Position numbers and translations under genes: made by a program. The notes beneath the pieces are model-generated. The model worked only from the letters and a program-made list of their open reading frames with translations, did not search any database and was not told the DNA's origin. A DNA stretch of 64,000 bases from Penelope pileata (lineage: Eukaryota; Chordata; Aves; Galliformes; Cracidae), in contig WBMW01004879.1 of assembly GCA_013396635.1 (NCBI GenBank), forward strand, positions 1,491 through 65,490, given 5' to 3'. Within the stretch, counting starts at the first letter, position 1, and each line of letters begins with the position of its first letter. Below, in pieces: positions 44,294 to 56,832 of this stretch.

Positions 44294-47200
44294 ATGGAGA
44301 ACAAAGCCATGTACCTCCACACCTTCAGCGAGAGGGAGAACGGCTCCATCTTCGAGGAGCCCTTCGAGGGCAGGAACCTCTCCAAACTGAACCTCTGCGA
44401 GGATGGTGAGTCTGGGGTTGTGCAGTTCTGGGGGGGGGTGAACCTGGCGACATGAACCCACAGAGGGGACGCGGGGGCTTGGCTCACCCCGGGAGCAGCT
44501 CAGTGATTTGCCCCTGCGTGGGTGAAAGCATCTGGGCTGATGTAGGTGGAGCTGTGGGTCCCAGGGATGCTCTGCAGTGGGGACCATGGCACAGTGTTTG
44601 TGTTTCTGCACCTCTTCGCTGTCCTCTGCCTCCTCTATGGCCTCCCTGAGCTCTTTTCCTTTCCTCTTGGCATGTGCAGTGCTGTCCATGTTTCACTCCA
44701 TCCTGGCTTGGTCCCCATGCACCATGGAACATCCTCTGCTGAAGGAGACAGGGCATTGCCCGTATCGGTGATGCAAACCACAGCACTTTCCCACATTCCC
44801 TCCAGGAACTTTTCATGAATCCTCTGCAGCCAGGATGGGCAGAGGGCGATGCTGGAGCAGGGATGGGAGAGGACCCTTTGCTCAGAGACCCTCTGGAGGC
44901 TGCAGCACGGTGCCCCCAAGTACAGGATGGGGAGATGGGGTCTCATATCCCAGACTTACACACATGGAGCATCCCCAGGATGTGATGGGGAGCCCGGGGC
45001 AGGCAGCTGGAGGGCTGGGAACACCCAGCCCCTGCCAAATTGCTTTTTGGATGTTTGCACGGCGCAGGTGGCTCGTGGTGCTAAGTGCACGAAGAGCCGT
45101 GGTGTTCCTGCAGGGCTGCCTTCTCCTGCCCTCGGGATGGGGACAGCTTTGGGTCTGCAGGGTGATTTCCCGTGGTGCTGAGATGCTCCCTAGCTCGGTG
45201 TCACCCTGCAGGGTCCCCCCGACCCTGTGGCACACAGGGACCACCCCAGCAGAGCTTTGCACTGGCACAGAGCAGGAGCTGGAAAGGTTTGAGGTCTCAG
45301 CAGCCAAGCCCTGGCTCCAGCACTTTGCAGCAGAACACTGCCCCGTGTGCTGGACCGACAGACCCTGCATCTCCCAGGCCAAAACGTCTCCTCCCTTGCT
45401 CACCCCGGAGCTGGCTCCAAGCAACCTCATCCCCGCCCATGAGAAGTGGATGGAGCGTTATCTGCAGGGCTGTGTCTGCTCTGGAGCTGCACGGGATGAT
45501 TCCCCAGGCAAGGATAAGGTCAACTCTGAGGGCTTTGCCACGAGCTGGGCTCATCCCAGCGTTATGATGAGGATGGATGCTGCAGCCTTCATGCAAACAC
45601 CGCTGCAGCACCGCACCCCGGGGCAGCAACACGGGAACCTGCAGCTCTGGGGCTGCGGGTGAACCCTGCTCTCAGCCCCCACCTTCTTCTGCGGCCGGGC
45701 AGAGCCACAGCTCAGCTCCCCCGGGGATGGGCAGGGGAGAAATATTTGCTTTTCCCCTTGGTTACCGGCCGGAGCACACCCCTGGGCTGCTCGGAGCGCG
45801 GTGTTGTGAAAGCTGCGCTCGGAGAAGCAGCGAAGGGAGGAGTGGGTGGTTCGGGGCGCGGGGCCAGCTCCTCCCGGAGTCTCCCAGGACCTGATATAAG
45901 TGTTAATGTCAGAAAAATATTGCAGCTTTGCTCATTATGAAACCCTCGGCTCCATCTGTTTGGCCGGTGACAGCACGCCCCGAGCAGCAAATGGGAACCG
46001 CATGTGGGAAATGAGTTGCACGTTGGAGGGAGGGAGGCTGCTGGGAGGTGAGGCTCTGCCCTTGCACCTTCCGCTGCTCCGGGCACCCTCAAACCCAGGA
46101 TCCCATGGGACCCTGGGGATCAGCCAGCAGGACCTCAGCAGTTTATCATTTCAGAGCCTGGCTGCTACTTCCCTCAGTTGTAAAAACTGATCTGTGTTGA
46201 GTCCTACGCCCAACGTTGCCCTTTGCTGGTGGAGGATTTTGCAAGACCTGTGAGCTTGGGCAGGACAGACACACAGCCCATGGCTGGGACGTAATGGCAT
46301 CACAGAATCATTAAGGTGGGAAAAGACCTCTGAGGTCATCAAGTCCAATCATCAACCCATCCCCACCGTGCCCACGTGTAGAATCATAAAGGTTGGAGAA
46401 GACCTCTACGATCACCACGTCCAACCAACCCATCCCCACCATGCCTGCTGGGCCATGTCCCTCAGTGCCACATCTCCATGGTCCTTGAGCACCTCCAGGG
46501 ATGGTGACTCCACCAGTTCCCTGGGCAGGTCCTTTTCCTCCACGCTGCTTTCAGCCGCTCTGCCCCGTGCCTGTAGCATTGCATGGGGTTGTTGTGACCC
46601 AAGTGGCCCAACGTTTGGTCTTGTTGAAGCTCATCCCATTGGCCTCAGCCCATGGATGCAGCCTGTCCAGATCCTTCTGCAGGGCTTTCCTACCCTCAGA
46701 TGGACACTTCTTCCCAGCTTGGTGTCATCTGCAAACTGACTGAGGGTGCACTCAATCCCCTTGTCCAGATCGTTGATACAAAACTAACAGGTTGGACACA
46801 TGGTGTAGTGGCCATGGTGGAGGTGGGTTGATGATCTCTGAGGTCTTTTCCAGCTTTAAGAATTCTATGATTCTATAACATTAAACAGGACTGGCTCCTA
46901 TACTGATGGAGAAGGGGCCAACCTTGTCCCCCTCTCCCTCTCTGGCACCCCAGGAATGGGACCCCATGGGGTGCCCATCTCCCATACCACAGGTGAAGGG
47001 GATGGGGTGGGCTCCCCAAGCCCTACAGCGATGTTCTCTGCTGGACATGGGCACTGCTTCTGGCCATGGGTGAGCATGGTCTCCTCCCCAGCAGGTTTGG
47101 CTCTGGGGCTGTCACGCTTCCCCTGCTTCTCTCTTTCTGCTGGATGCATCCAGCCGGATTAATGTGGTTCAGCACAGCCCGGTGCTGGGGCTTAAAGGGC

Positions 47201-47849
47201 AGAAAGCAATGGGACTGAGGCACCCAAATGCCAAAGGGGTGGGAGTTTGGGCTCTGCTCCTTTCCCTTTTGTCGGTGTCCCTGGAGACGGCTGGGATCCA
47301 GCAAGGGCCTTTGAACTTGTGCAGAGCCCCAAACCAGAGGACTTTTCCCTGCCACTGGGTTTACCACAAGATAGTTTTCTATCTTCTTCCCTTGTACTTT
47401 TTTCTTTTTTTTTTTTTTTTTAAATGCCTTTTTCACACACATCTCCAGCTGGTGCAGGATGTGAGCATCTTCCTCCCTGCCCTTACTGCTGCAGCAGGGC
47501 AAAGGGTGGGCGGATGTGTGCGTGCTGGAAGTGGGGTGCAAACGCTGCCTGCCCCCAACCCAGACCCACAGCACCACGGTGGGTGGGTGGGGAGGGGACA
47601 GGGCCCTGCCTGCTGCATTGCTGACAGCATCACGGCCATCTTTGAATGGCTGAAACATTCCCAAATTGTCCCCTGGAGGAGGTGACATGGAGGAGGTGTG
47701 ATGCTCTGCTCTGTCCCCAGGTGCCGGGCACGGGATGAAGGCAGCCGGGCGCTGCGGGCGGCTGGGCTCCCTGGCAGCACTGAAGTACGCGGTGCTGGGG
47801 CTCTACCTCCTCGTCTTCCTCATCCTCGTCGGAGTCTTCATCCTCGCAG
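44294..47849 (+). CDS. SCARA5: Scavenger receptor class A member 5, N-terminal exons only
   Basis: Two coding exons: 44294-44405 (exon starts at 44283) and 47721-47849. They encode the first 80 residues of SCARA5, a type II membrane scavenger receptor that binds ferritin. The cytoplasmic tail begins MENKAMYLHTFSE and contains LSKLNLCED, as in mammalian SCARA5. The transmembrane helix (about residues 61-80) is AVLGLYLLVFLILVGVFILA. The reading frame ends in phase 1 (GCA-G) at a GTGAGG donor. The coiled-coil, collagen-like and SRCR exons were looked for downstream on the + strand to 64000 and not seen. The exon that should come next sits inverted at 30918-31036. Confidence 0.9.
44406..47720 (+). 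other. SCARA5 intron between the first two coding exons
   Basis: Contains CR1 fragments at 46300-46750 and 46785-46878 and a poly-T tract at 47403-47421. A non-repetitive block at 45880-46020 (AGAAAAATATTGCAGC and GCTCATTATGAAA) could be regulatory. Remaining sequence is G+C-rich with no supported exon. Confidence 0.6.
46300..46880. mobile_element. CR1 fragments in SCARA5 intron
   Basis: Antisense tails and body at 46300-46760 (including CAGATCGTTGATACAAA-type CR1 sequence), then a sense tail at 46785-46880 with two octamers. Confidence 0.8.
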
Positions 47850-48039
47850 GTGAGGGCCGAGCACGGGGGCCATGCTCCCACGGGCAGAGTGGGGGGGGCT
47901 GATGGCATCTCTCCAGGACATAAAGCTGTTGGAGGGCATCCAATGGAGGGCTGTGAGATGGGGAAGGGTCTGGAGGGCAAAGTGTGCGAGGAGGGGCTGA
48001 GGGCCCTTGGGTTGTTTGGCCCAGGGAAGAGGGAAAGCC

Positions 48040-48545
48040 TCATGGCGGCCTATAGCCACCTCATGGCGGCCTATAGAACTCATGGAGGCCGACGGCCACC
48101 TCATAGTGGCCTATAGAACTCATGGAGGCCGACGGCCACCTCATAGTGGCCTATAGAAATCATGGAGGCCTATAGAACTCATGGAGGCCTTCAGCCCTCG
48201 TGGAGGCCGACAGCCACCTCATAGTGGCCTATAGAACTCATGACGGCCTACAGCCAATTCATGGAGGCCTACAGTCACCTCGTGGTGGTCTACAGCCAAC
48301 TCAGGGCCCAAGGGAATGGCGTGGAGCTGCGTTAGGGTGTTCAGGTGGGGCTGGGAAGAGGTCCTGCNAGAACTCGTGGAGGCCAACAGCCACCTCATAG
48401 TGGCCTATAGAAATCATGGAGGCCTATAGAACTCGTGGAGGCCGACAGCCACCTCATAGTGGCCTATAGAACTCATGACGGCCTACAGCCAATTCATGGA
48501 GGCCTACAGTCACCTCGTGGTGGTCTACAGCCAACTCAGGGCCCA
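48040..48545. repeat. GGAGGCC-type minisatellite with internal duplication
   Basis: Units of about 20 bp (CTCATGGAGGCCTATAGAA, CACCTCATAGTGGCCTATAG) after the SCARA5 exon. The stretch at about 48155-48367 is repeated almost unchanged after the single N at 48368, so part of the array may be an assembly duplicate. Confidence 0.85.
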
Positions 48546-48785
48546 AGGGAATGGTGTGGAGCTGCGTTAGGGTGCTCAGGTGGGGCTGGGAAGAGGTCCT
48601 GCCCCAGAGGATGGTGGGCATGGAACAGTGTCCCCAGCACACAGCCCCACGCTGCCAGAGCTCAGGGACCGTTGGGACACCGCTCTCAGCCATAGGGTTT
48701 GGGTTTTGCATGGTGCTGTGTGGCTCCAGGGGTTGGACTTGGTGACCTTTGGGGGTCCCTTCCAACTTGGGGTGTCCTATGGGGA
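48545..48785 (+). mobile_element. CR1 LINE 3' end
   Basis: CAAGGGAATGGTGTGGAGCT to GGGGGTCCCTTCCAACTTGG; its 5' part is also present before the single N at 48368, consistent with the local duplication there. Confidence 0.75.
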
Positions 48786-51439
48786 CCTCAGGCTCCCACC
48801 CCACGCTGCAGCCTCAGCCCCACGCACGCATCCATGGGGTTGGCTTTGCTGTGCATCACCGCTGCGTTGTCTCCCAGCTTCTCCCAAAGGCCTGGGAGCA
48901 CTTTGGGGAGAATTCTGGTCTGTACCCCCTGTACATGGCCCTGCAGCTTGGGGCTGTGCATGGGCACCCCAAAAATCATAGGGATGCTCTGGGGCACAGA
49001 CTGGAGATGTCACCCCCAGGCCCAGCCCGTGTGTCTACAGCAAAGGGCAGATTTAGCTTTTTTATTTTTTTTTTGCACAGAGGAAGGGACAGAGAAGGTT
49101 TTGCTGGAATTTTGAAGCCTCTCCCACTTGTTTCTTGCGTTACATTGTTTGAATGTTGTTGTTGGACCGAGGAACCCCGAGCGAGGGATGCCATGAATTG
49201 TGCAAAGGGCTCGGGACCGGCGCGCTGAGAGCAGCTCCAGCAATAACAGCAACGAGATCACGGCATCCCATGAAGGCAGAGCTGGGGCTGGAGGCATCCC
49301 CGAAGCCTCACGTCCTGCAGCCCCACAGGGCTTCAGCTTTCAGCCTTTAGACCCCAGGAAAACCACCTCACATTGGGGAGGAAAAGCAAAAAAGGGCTCT
49401 GAGGGCTCTGACAGCATTGGGGTGAGCATAGGACCAAGTCCCAGAGAGCCTATGGGGTGGAGAGCCAAAACCTCTGGCGCTTTGGGAAGCTGAGGAAAAA
49501 CAATGTCTGAGTGAGGATGGTGAAATAAGTGATGATGAAGTGGATGAGCAGGCGACGGATGGAGCGGGGCCGTGGGACTGCTCTGCCTGCCAGCACCTCT
49601 CCCTGGGGCTGCTGATGGGGAGAGCTGGAGGGATTTGCACTTGGAAGGGGTTTACCCTATGCCTGGGTGCCTCCCAGCTCCAAGCCCAGTGCAGGGCTGA
49701 GCCCCCAAATCCCTTGGGACTGGGGGAGCTGTAGGGATGGGTGGCACTGAGCACGTGTCCCCATCACCGCTTCTCTGAGCAGATCTCAGAGCCCTTTGAG
49801 CTCCATCAGAGAAGTGCTGCGAGGGCATCTCCATCCAGCCATGCCTGCTGGCAACCTCAGAGTGTTCCTTCATGGTGGAGCTTTGGAAAACTGATGGAAA
49901 TCGAACTTCCATTTTTTTTTTTTTCCTCAAGGAAAATCCCACGTTGTGCTCCCACTTGCCAGAGCTGAGACCTTCCTCCTCTTCCTTGCAAGGGGAAGGT
50001 GGCATTTTGCGATGCCACCCTGCAAGGGATGGGGATGCTGCCTGCTTCGCTCCCTTTCTGCCTGCAGAAAATGAGGAAAAATCACTCAAATCACAATATG
50101 TGGCTTGGATTAACGGGTCCCAGGGGCTGAGCCCCCAGCCCACCCCGTTCTGTGGGGTGCCCAGGGGTGGGCTCACCCCATAGCATCCTGCTGAGCTGGG
50201 TGTGGGTCTGGCTCGGGCACGCGTCCTGCAGCTCACGGCACGCTCCGTGGCAAGGCTTGGAAAACGAGTAAACCACTAAAAATACCTTAAACCACCTAGG
50301 AGCTGAGGAAACAGGATGTTTTGAGCACAAGAAAAAAAAAAAAAAGAGAGAGAGAGACGGTGCTTTCGCTGCAGCCTGCTTTTAATATCCTCTTTTGCAA
50401 GAGCTGTAGCAGCTTTTTCTGGCTGCGCCCTTGGGATGCACACTCCCTCCTGCTTGGCTCTTGCAGGCACCAGAAGAAAGGCAAAAAGGCGATTTGCTAA
50501 GGCAGGAAGAGATAAGTGGGGCTGCCAGGGGGGAGCTGAGGGCTTGGGTGGGTCAGCCTGCAGGCACGTGCTGGGTGGAGGAGCTCTGGCTCAGCCCGGT
50601 TGCCCCAGGGAAGACGGAACCCAAAGCTCAGGGTTATGGGGGTGGGACACGCCTGAGCCCTCCTCGTGCCCTACAACAGCGCTGAGCTGCTCAGGGTCTG
50701 ATGGATTCTGCTTTATTTTTATTTTTATTTTTTTTTACAAGGTTTGGGTTAGATCCCAGCACCGCACAGATCTGTGTTGTGCTGCTCCAGCCCAAAATCC
50801 CAAGCTGATCCCACTTTGTGCAACGGGACAGAGCATCGTTAGGATGCAGCTAACGAGCCGGGCACCTCGGTGTGAGCATCCAATCCGTGCACCCCATCCA
50901 ATCCGTGCACCCCATCCAAGCCATGCAGCCCATGCCATGCATGCAGGTTTTTGCACGCTGATGGGACCTCATGCCCTGTGCACACACACACACACAGTGG
51001 GACCATGGCTGTGTGTGAGCCTCGAAGAATGGGACCGAGCTTTTGGAAGCATGCAAGGGTGCAGGTGTATTCTGTAAGCTGAGGGCAATTCCTTTCCAGG
51101 AAAGCAGCACCCATGGTGTGTGATGGGAAGAGAAATCACCACTATTTGCATCGGAACTCCAAAGCAGCGTCGTTTTGGAGGGCAGGGGAAAGTTGCAAAG
51201 CTTTTCTCCTCGGGACAGAGCAGCGCATGGGTGCTCCCAGGGCAGGACCTGGGGAGCTGAGCCAGGAGATGCTGGGGACAGCAGCCAGAAGGACAGCGTG
51301 TCCCAAAAACACAATAGCAGGGAGGGAGCAGCTGCTCGCCGAGCCCTTTGGGGAGCATGAGCTCACCCCCAGCGCTGCCAGGCCTCGTGCTGGAGCTGAC
51401 AGCGCGATGGTGTTTAGCACGAGGGTGGCCCTGGCAGGG

Positions 51440-51645
51440 AGTGCATCTGTGCACGGGGGTGTGCGTTGGTGCCTGTGTAGGATTGCACGCATGGGGCTGT
51501 GCTGCGTGCGTTTGTGTGCACGCTGTGCATGCATTTGTGCTCTGTGCATGCCTTTGCGTGCCTATCTCTGCATTTTGTGCATGCACACGTGTGTGCTGCA
51601 TGCATGCATCCGTGTATCTCCGTGTTTGTGTGCGTGCTCCAGGCT
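51440..51645. repeat. Alternating purine-pyrimidine stretch
   Basis: TGCATGC, GTGTGC and TGCGTG words dominate about 200 bp, a composition prone to Z-DNA. Open frames over it are Cys/His-rich artefacts. Confidence 0.5.
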
Positions 51646-53924
51646 CCCAGCAGCTCCAGCGAACACCCGCCAGCTCCCGGGTCCAGCTTTCACGCAAACA
51701 AAAGAAAACAAGGAGGGGGCTGTGGGACCAACACGCCCGTGCTGTGCTCCTCTGGCTCAGCCTTGCGCCTGCAGTTTTGCCTGATGAGTGGTGTCCCGGC
51801 CACCCCTGTTAGTCACAGCCATTCCCCTCCCTCCTGATGGGTGTTTGCAAGTTCAGGATGAATGCTTGCCCTGTGCTATCAGGCTCGGTGCTTCGTGGCC
51901 TTTCTTGGGACAAAGCTTTTCTTTTCCGTGCGTTGTGTTGCCTCCCTCGCTGCTGGAGGGAGGAGATGTTGGGCCTGGGGGTGGGTGGAGGTCCCAGCTG
52001 GGTGGCTCCCTTCCCTCCATTCCTCCTTCCCTCTCTCCATCCTTTTTTCCTTCCACCCTCCCTCCCCACTCCCCTCTATCACTCCTTTCCCCATCCCTCC
52101 CTCCCCTTTCACCCTTTACCCACCTTTCCCTCTATTCAGCCCTTTTATTTCTATATCTCCCCCTCCTCTTTCTCATCCTTTCCTCTGTCCCCTCTGCCCG
52201 CACCCGCTGGGGGGGGCAGCCCGGGGCACCGCTCACATGGGAGCTGGGAAAGGACAGCATCTGCAAACAGCGGTGTCACACAAACTCTCATCTGAGGACA
52301 CGTAGACAACGGGAGGGCACAGAGCCAGCGTGCTGGAGAGAGCCAACTTGGCAGGGCTGGGACCAGGGCAGGGAGAGAGCCAGGGCTGAAGGAGAGAGGG
52401 ACAAAGGGGCACACGCTGTGCCCTGGAAGGCACCGCCAGGAGTGATTCAGCCAAAGGATGAGGACACGGCTCCCTTGGTGCCAACAATGGGATGCTGCCC
52501 TGGACGCAGTGGGAGGACACGAAGGGGCTCTTGGCCACCACCTCCTGCTCAGGGTCATGGGGCAATGTGGGCATGGAGCTGCCCCTGTGGGCAGGGGACC
52601 TCTGTTTGGTCCTGGCCGTGGCAGCGGTGGCACAGAGTGGCACCTACCTGGGGTGGCTCCAAGGAAGGCACCTCTGAGGTCTCCCAGCAGGAAAACAACA
52701 AAAGCCATTTGTCAATCACAACTCCAATAAATTCTGTCTAATAGATCCTGGCTCACAGATCCTGATTGCCCCAGCCATACCTCCCCCATCCCCAGCGCTT
52801 GGCTGCTGAGCGTCGCAGCTCTGCCCGGCACATCCCCAGCTAGCAGAGCATAGCTCAGATGGAGTGATTCAAAAGAAAACGTGAGATATGAGATGGGGAG
52901 GAGGTGCTGGCTGGCTGGCTTCTCTGAAGTCAATGGAGCCGTGCACTCCGCCTTGTTGAGCTCTGCTTTGATTTACGGCAGCAATAAAGGCTGAGGCAGG
53001 TGTATACATTTTGATTTTTTCCAACCAGAACGTGGCAGAGCACAAGACAGCAAACAGCTCTCAAGCACCCGTCATTCACGCTGGAGGATGACTGAAGGCA
53101 GCAAATCCATCAGGGGATGGATGGGGAGCAGGGGGTCTGCCCTGGGGAGGGGCTGGGAGGCCGTGGACAGGCCCCTGTGATGGGGCTGGTGGCCTGATGG
53201 CACCCAGCTCCCGGGCAGCCTGGACTCGGGTGTTCATCGTGTGCTCTCAGGGACATTGTTTGAATACAGCAGTTGGCTGGAGGTCATCATTCTTCTTTTC
53301 TCTGTATCGTTCAAACAACAACAAAACCAACCCAACACAAAAAGGCCAACAGAACCAGCCCCGCTTTGCCCCAGCAGGGCGATGTGCTGCACGAGCTGGG
53401 CGGGCGCTGGGCAGCGTTATCTGAACACAACGCAGAGAGGCTGCGGTGCAAGCAGCCGGTGACATAATTAACCAGCACAGTGTAAGAGGCCCCCAGCAGC
53501 CATGCATATAATCAATTAGAAATACACATTTTGGGCTTCAGCCTCTTTTTTTTTTTTTTTTTTCCCTCCTCTTTCCCCCCTCTCTGCCTCTGTGCAGATG
53601 TATTTAGGCTAAAACACTCAGATGGATTTTCCACTGCTGCTCATTGCACACAGCTGCAGCCATGGCACAGTGCACAGTGCCCATCCCACCCATGGTGCTC
53701 ACCGGGACCGGGTGTGGGGGGCACCCAAAGGCCCTGCACAGCCCAGCAGAGCTCTCCCACCTGGCAGCAGCTCCCCAGCAGCTCTCTCCCTGCTGACTGC
53801 AATGAGGACGAGGTGGAAACCCCTCGTGCTTCAGCAGAGCCAGGCAGGGTGATGGCACCCTGCATCCTCTGAAATTTGGGGCAGGATTTTGCCAAGCTCT
53901 GCAGCAACAGCATTGCTTATTTGC

Positions 53925-54423
53925 TACTTTTTTTTTTTTTTTCTTGCTGGTGGCTGTGGGACCAGCTCCTGTCCGTGAGCTGCTAATGCAGCATCCAAAC
54001 GAGCACAGCTGGCTCTGAGCCTTCCATCCAATGCAGTGGATGAAGACACCTGCTGCAGCAGGGAACAAGCTGCACCTGTCCTTACACCAGGGACAAAGCT
54101 CTTGGTGGGTGCAAAGCTGCTGTTTGCAGTCACTGCTCCTGGCTTGGTAGCATTGGTCCTACACAGTCCCATCTCCTGTTGGCTCCCAGTGCTCAGCTCC
54201 TGCAGTGACATCCCCAGGGGACCTTTCCCCAGTCGCTTCCTTTCCAGCAGAGTCCTTCATTGTTACCTCTCCCGGAAAGGAAAGGACTGGGGAAAGGTCC
54301 CCATAAGCTAGGAGCACTACAGGACCTGCCAGCCCACATGAACCCACCTCCTGACTTTTTTTCTAGGGCAGTAACGGCCATCACTGGGCATTTTCCCCAT
54401 GAATGTTTCCATTCTTTCAAAAA
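53925..54423. repeat. Duplicated block X, copy 1
   Basis: From the poly-T tract to CATTCTTTCAAAAA it matches 55830-56327 base for base as far as can be read. It ends at a single N (54424). Confidence 0.9.
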
Positions 54424-54424
54424 N

Positions 54425-54551
54425 TCTATGACTCATAACATTGCCCAGCAAACGGCCCCAACACCCCGCCTGGCACCGATGGGCCACAAAGTGATGGGAA
54501 ACCTCAGGTTCCCCTCGGCTCCCTCCGATCTCCGGAATCACTCAGCAGCAC
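54425..54551. repeat. Duplicated block Y, copy 1
   Basis: Bounded by single Ns at 54424 and 54552; same sequence as 56798-56924, with part repeated a third time after the N at 57412. Confidence 0.9.
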
Positions 54552-54552
54552 N

Positions 54553-54934
54553 TGCAGAGGGCAATGTTGTTCCCAGAGCTGCAGGTGCCTCCATGGTGGG
54601 GTGGCCGTGCTGTGTGACGTTAGGATCATAGGACAGCTGGGATTGGAAGGGACCTTGGAAGTCTCTGCTCTGGGGGTAGCAGGGACAGCTCTGAGGTCAG
54701 AGCAGGTCACTGAGGGCTTTATCATTTCAGATTGGATATTAGGAAAAATTGTATATTAGGAAACGTTCTCAGAAACAATGGCTGGGCACTGGCACAGGCT
54801 GCCCTTGGAGGTGGTGGTCACCATCCCTGGAGGTGTTCCAGAACCGTGGAGATGTGGTGCCTGGGGACATGGCTCAGCGGCATGGTGGGGATGGGTTGGG
54901 GTTGGGCCTGGGGATCTCAGAGGTCTTTTCCAAC
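54553..54934. repeat. Duplicated block Z, copy 1
   Basis: Same sequence as 56399-56780, including a CR1 3' end. In the second copy the order is X-Z-Y without Ns; here it is X-n-Y-n-Z, so the small contigs look misordered. Confidence 0.9.
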
Positions 54935-55818
54935 NNNNNNNNNNNNNNNNNNNNNNNNNNNNNNNNNNNNNNNNNNNNNNNNNNNNNNNNNNNNNNNNNN
55001 NNNNNNNNNNNNNNNNNNNNNNNNNNNNNNNNNNNNNNNNNNNNNNNNNNNNNNNNNNNNNNNNNNNNNNNNNNNNNNNNNNNNNNNNNNNNNNNNNNNN
55101 NNNNNNNNNNNNNNNNNNNNNNNNNNNNNNNNNNNNNNNNNNNNNNNNNNNNNNNNNNNNNNNNNNNNNNNNNNNNNNNNNNNNNNNNNNNNNNNNNNNN
55201 NNNNNNNNNNNNNNNNNNNNNNNNNNNNNNNNNNNNNNNNNNNNNNNNNNNNNNNNNNNNNNNNNNNNNNNNNNNNNNNNNNNNNNNNNNNNNNNNNNNN
55301 NNNNNNNNNNNNNNNNNNNNNNNNNNNNNNNNNNNNNNNNNNNNNNNNNNNNNNNNNNNNNNNNNNNNNNNNNNNNNNNNNNNNNNNNNNNNNNNNNNNN
55401 NNNNNNNNNNNNNNNNNNNNNNNNNNNNNNNNNNNNNNNNNNNNNNNNNNNNNNNNNNNNNNNNNNNNNNNNNNNNNNNNNNNNNNNNNNNNNNNNNNNN
55501 NNNNNNNNNNNNNNNNNNNNNNNNNNNNNNNNNNNNNNNNNNNNNNNNNNNNNNNNNNNNNNNNNNNNNNNNNNNNNNNNNNNNNNNNNNNNNNNNNNNN
55601 NNNNNNNNNNNNNNNNNNNNNNNNNNNNNNNNNNNNNNNNNNNNNNNNNNNNNNNNNNNNNNNNNNNNNNNNNNNNNNNNNNNNNNNNNNNNNNNNNNNN
55701 NNNNNNNNNNNNNNNNNNNNNNNNNNNNNNNNNNNNNNNNNNNNNNNNNNNNNNNNNNNNNNNNNNNNNNNNNNNNNNNNNNNNNNNNNNNNNNNNNNNN
55801 NNNNNNNNNNNNNNNNNN
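54935..55818. other. Assembly gap (884 N)
   Basis: Gap between the two copies of the X/Y/Z blocks; it resumes in a T-rich tract close to the start of block X. Confidence 0.95.
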
Positions 55819-56571
55819 TTTTTTGCTCCTTTTTTTTTTTTTTTTCTTGCTGGTGGCTGTGGGACCAGCTCCTGTCCGTGAGCTGCTAATGCAGCATCCA
55901 AACGAGCACAGCTGGCTCTGAGCCTTCCATCCAATGCAGTGGATGAAGACACCTGCTGCAGCAGGGAACAAGCTGCACCTGTCCTTACACCAGGGACAAA
56001 GCTCTTGGTGGGTGCAAAGCTGCTGTTTGCAGTCACTGCTCCTGGCTTGGTAGCATTGGTCCTACACAGTCCCATCTCCTGTTGGCTCCCAGTGCTCAGC
56101 TCCTGCAGTGACATCCCCAGGGGACCTTTCCCCAGTCGCTTCCTTTCCAGCAGAGTCCTTCATTGTTACCTCTCCCGGAAAGGAAAGGACTGGGGAAAGG
56201 TCCCCATAAGCTAGGAGCACTACAGGACCTGCCAGCCCACATGAACCCACCTCCTGACTTTTTTTCTAGGGCAGTAACGGCCATCACTGGGCATTTTCCC
56301 CATGAATGTTTCCATTCTTTCAAAAAATTGGCTTGGTTTTTACTTTGAAGTGTCTGAGTGTAAAATGCCCATCTGTCTCAAACTGCTACCGTCATTTTGC
56401 AGAGGGCAATGTTGTTCCCAGAGCTGCAGGTGCCTCCATGGTGGGGTGGCCGTGCTGTGTGACGTTAGGATCATAGGACAGCTGGGATTGGAAGGGACCT
56501 TGGAAGTCTCTGCTCTGGGGGTAGCAGGGACAGCTCTGAGGTCAGAGCAGGTCACTGAGGGCTTTATCATT

Positions 56572-56812
56572 TCAGATTGGATATTAGGAAAAATTGTATA
56601 TTAGGAAACGTTCTCAGAAACAATGGCTGGGCACTGGCACAGGCTGCCCTTGGAGGTGGTGGTCACCATCCCTGGAGGTGTTCCAGAACCGTGGAGATGT
56701 GGTGCCTGGGGACATGGCTCAGCGGCATGGTGGGGATGGGTTGGGGTTGGGCCTGGGGATCTCAGAGGTCTTTTCCAACCTTAATGATCCTATGGTTCTA
56801 TGACTCATAACA
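56572..56812 (+). mobile_element. CR1 LINE 3' end
   Basis: ATTGGATATTAGGAAAAATTG to CCTTAATGATCCTATGGTTC; its other copy at 54725-54934 is cut by the gap before the tail octamers. Confidence 0.85.
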
Positions 56813-56832
56813 TTGCCCAGCAAACGGCCCCA

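Larger units (their letters stand above)
47850..53540 (+). other. Presumed SCARA5 intron, proximal part
   Basis: No exon supported. Besides the minisatellite it has a CR1 end at 48545-48785, poly-A/T tracts (49060-49076, 49911-49925, 50330-50345, 50717-50738), a short CA run at 50981-50996, a TGCATG/GTGTGC-rich stretch at 51440-51640, and a pyrimidine tract of CCCTCC type at 52005-52200. Low repeat content at 52930-53110 may mark conserved noncoding DNA. Confidence 0.5.

Noticed and set aside
51348..51812. Cys/His-rich frames resembling zinc-binding proteins
   Set aside because: Low-complexity TGCATG/GTGTGC DNA; no spacing typical of zinc fingers.
54732..56114. Frames of 365-452 codons crossing the N run
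   Set aside because: Most of the length is undetermined bases; the flanks are CR1 and duplicated noncoding sequence.
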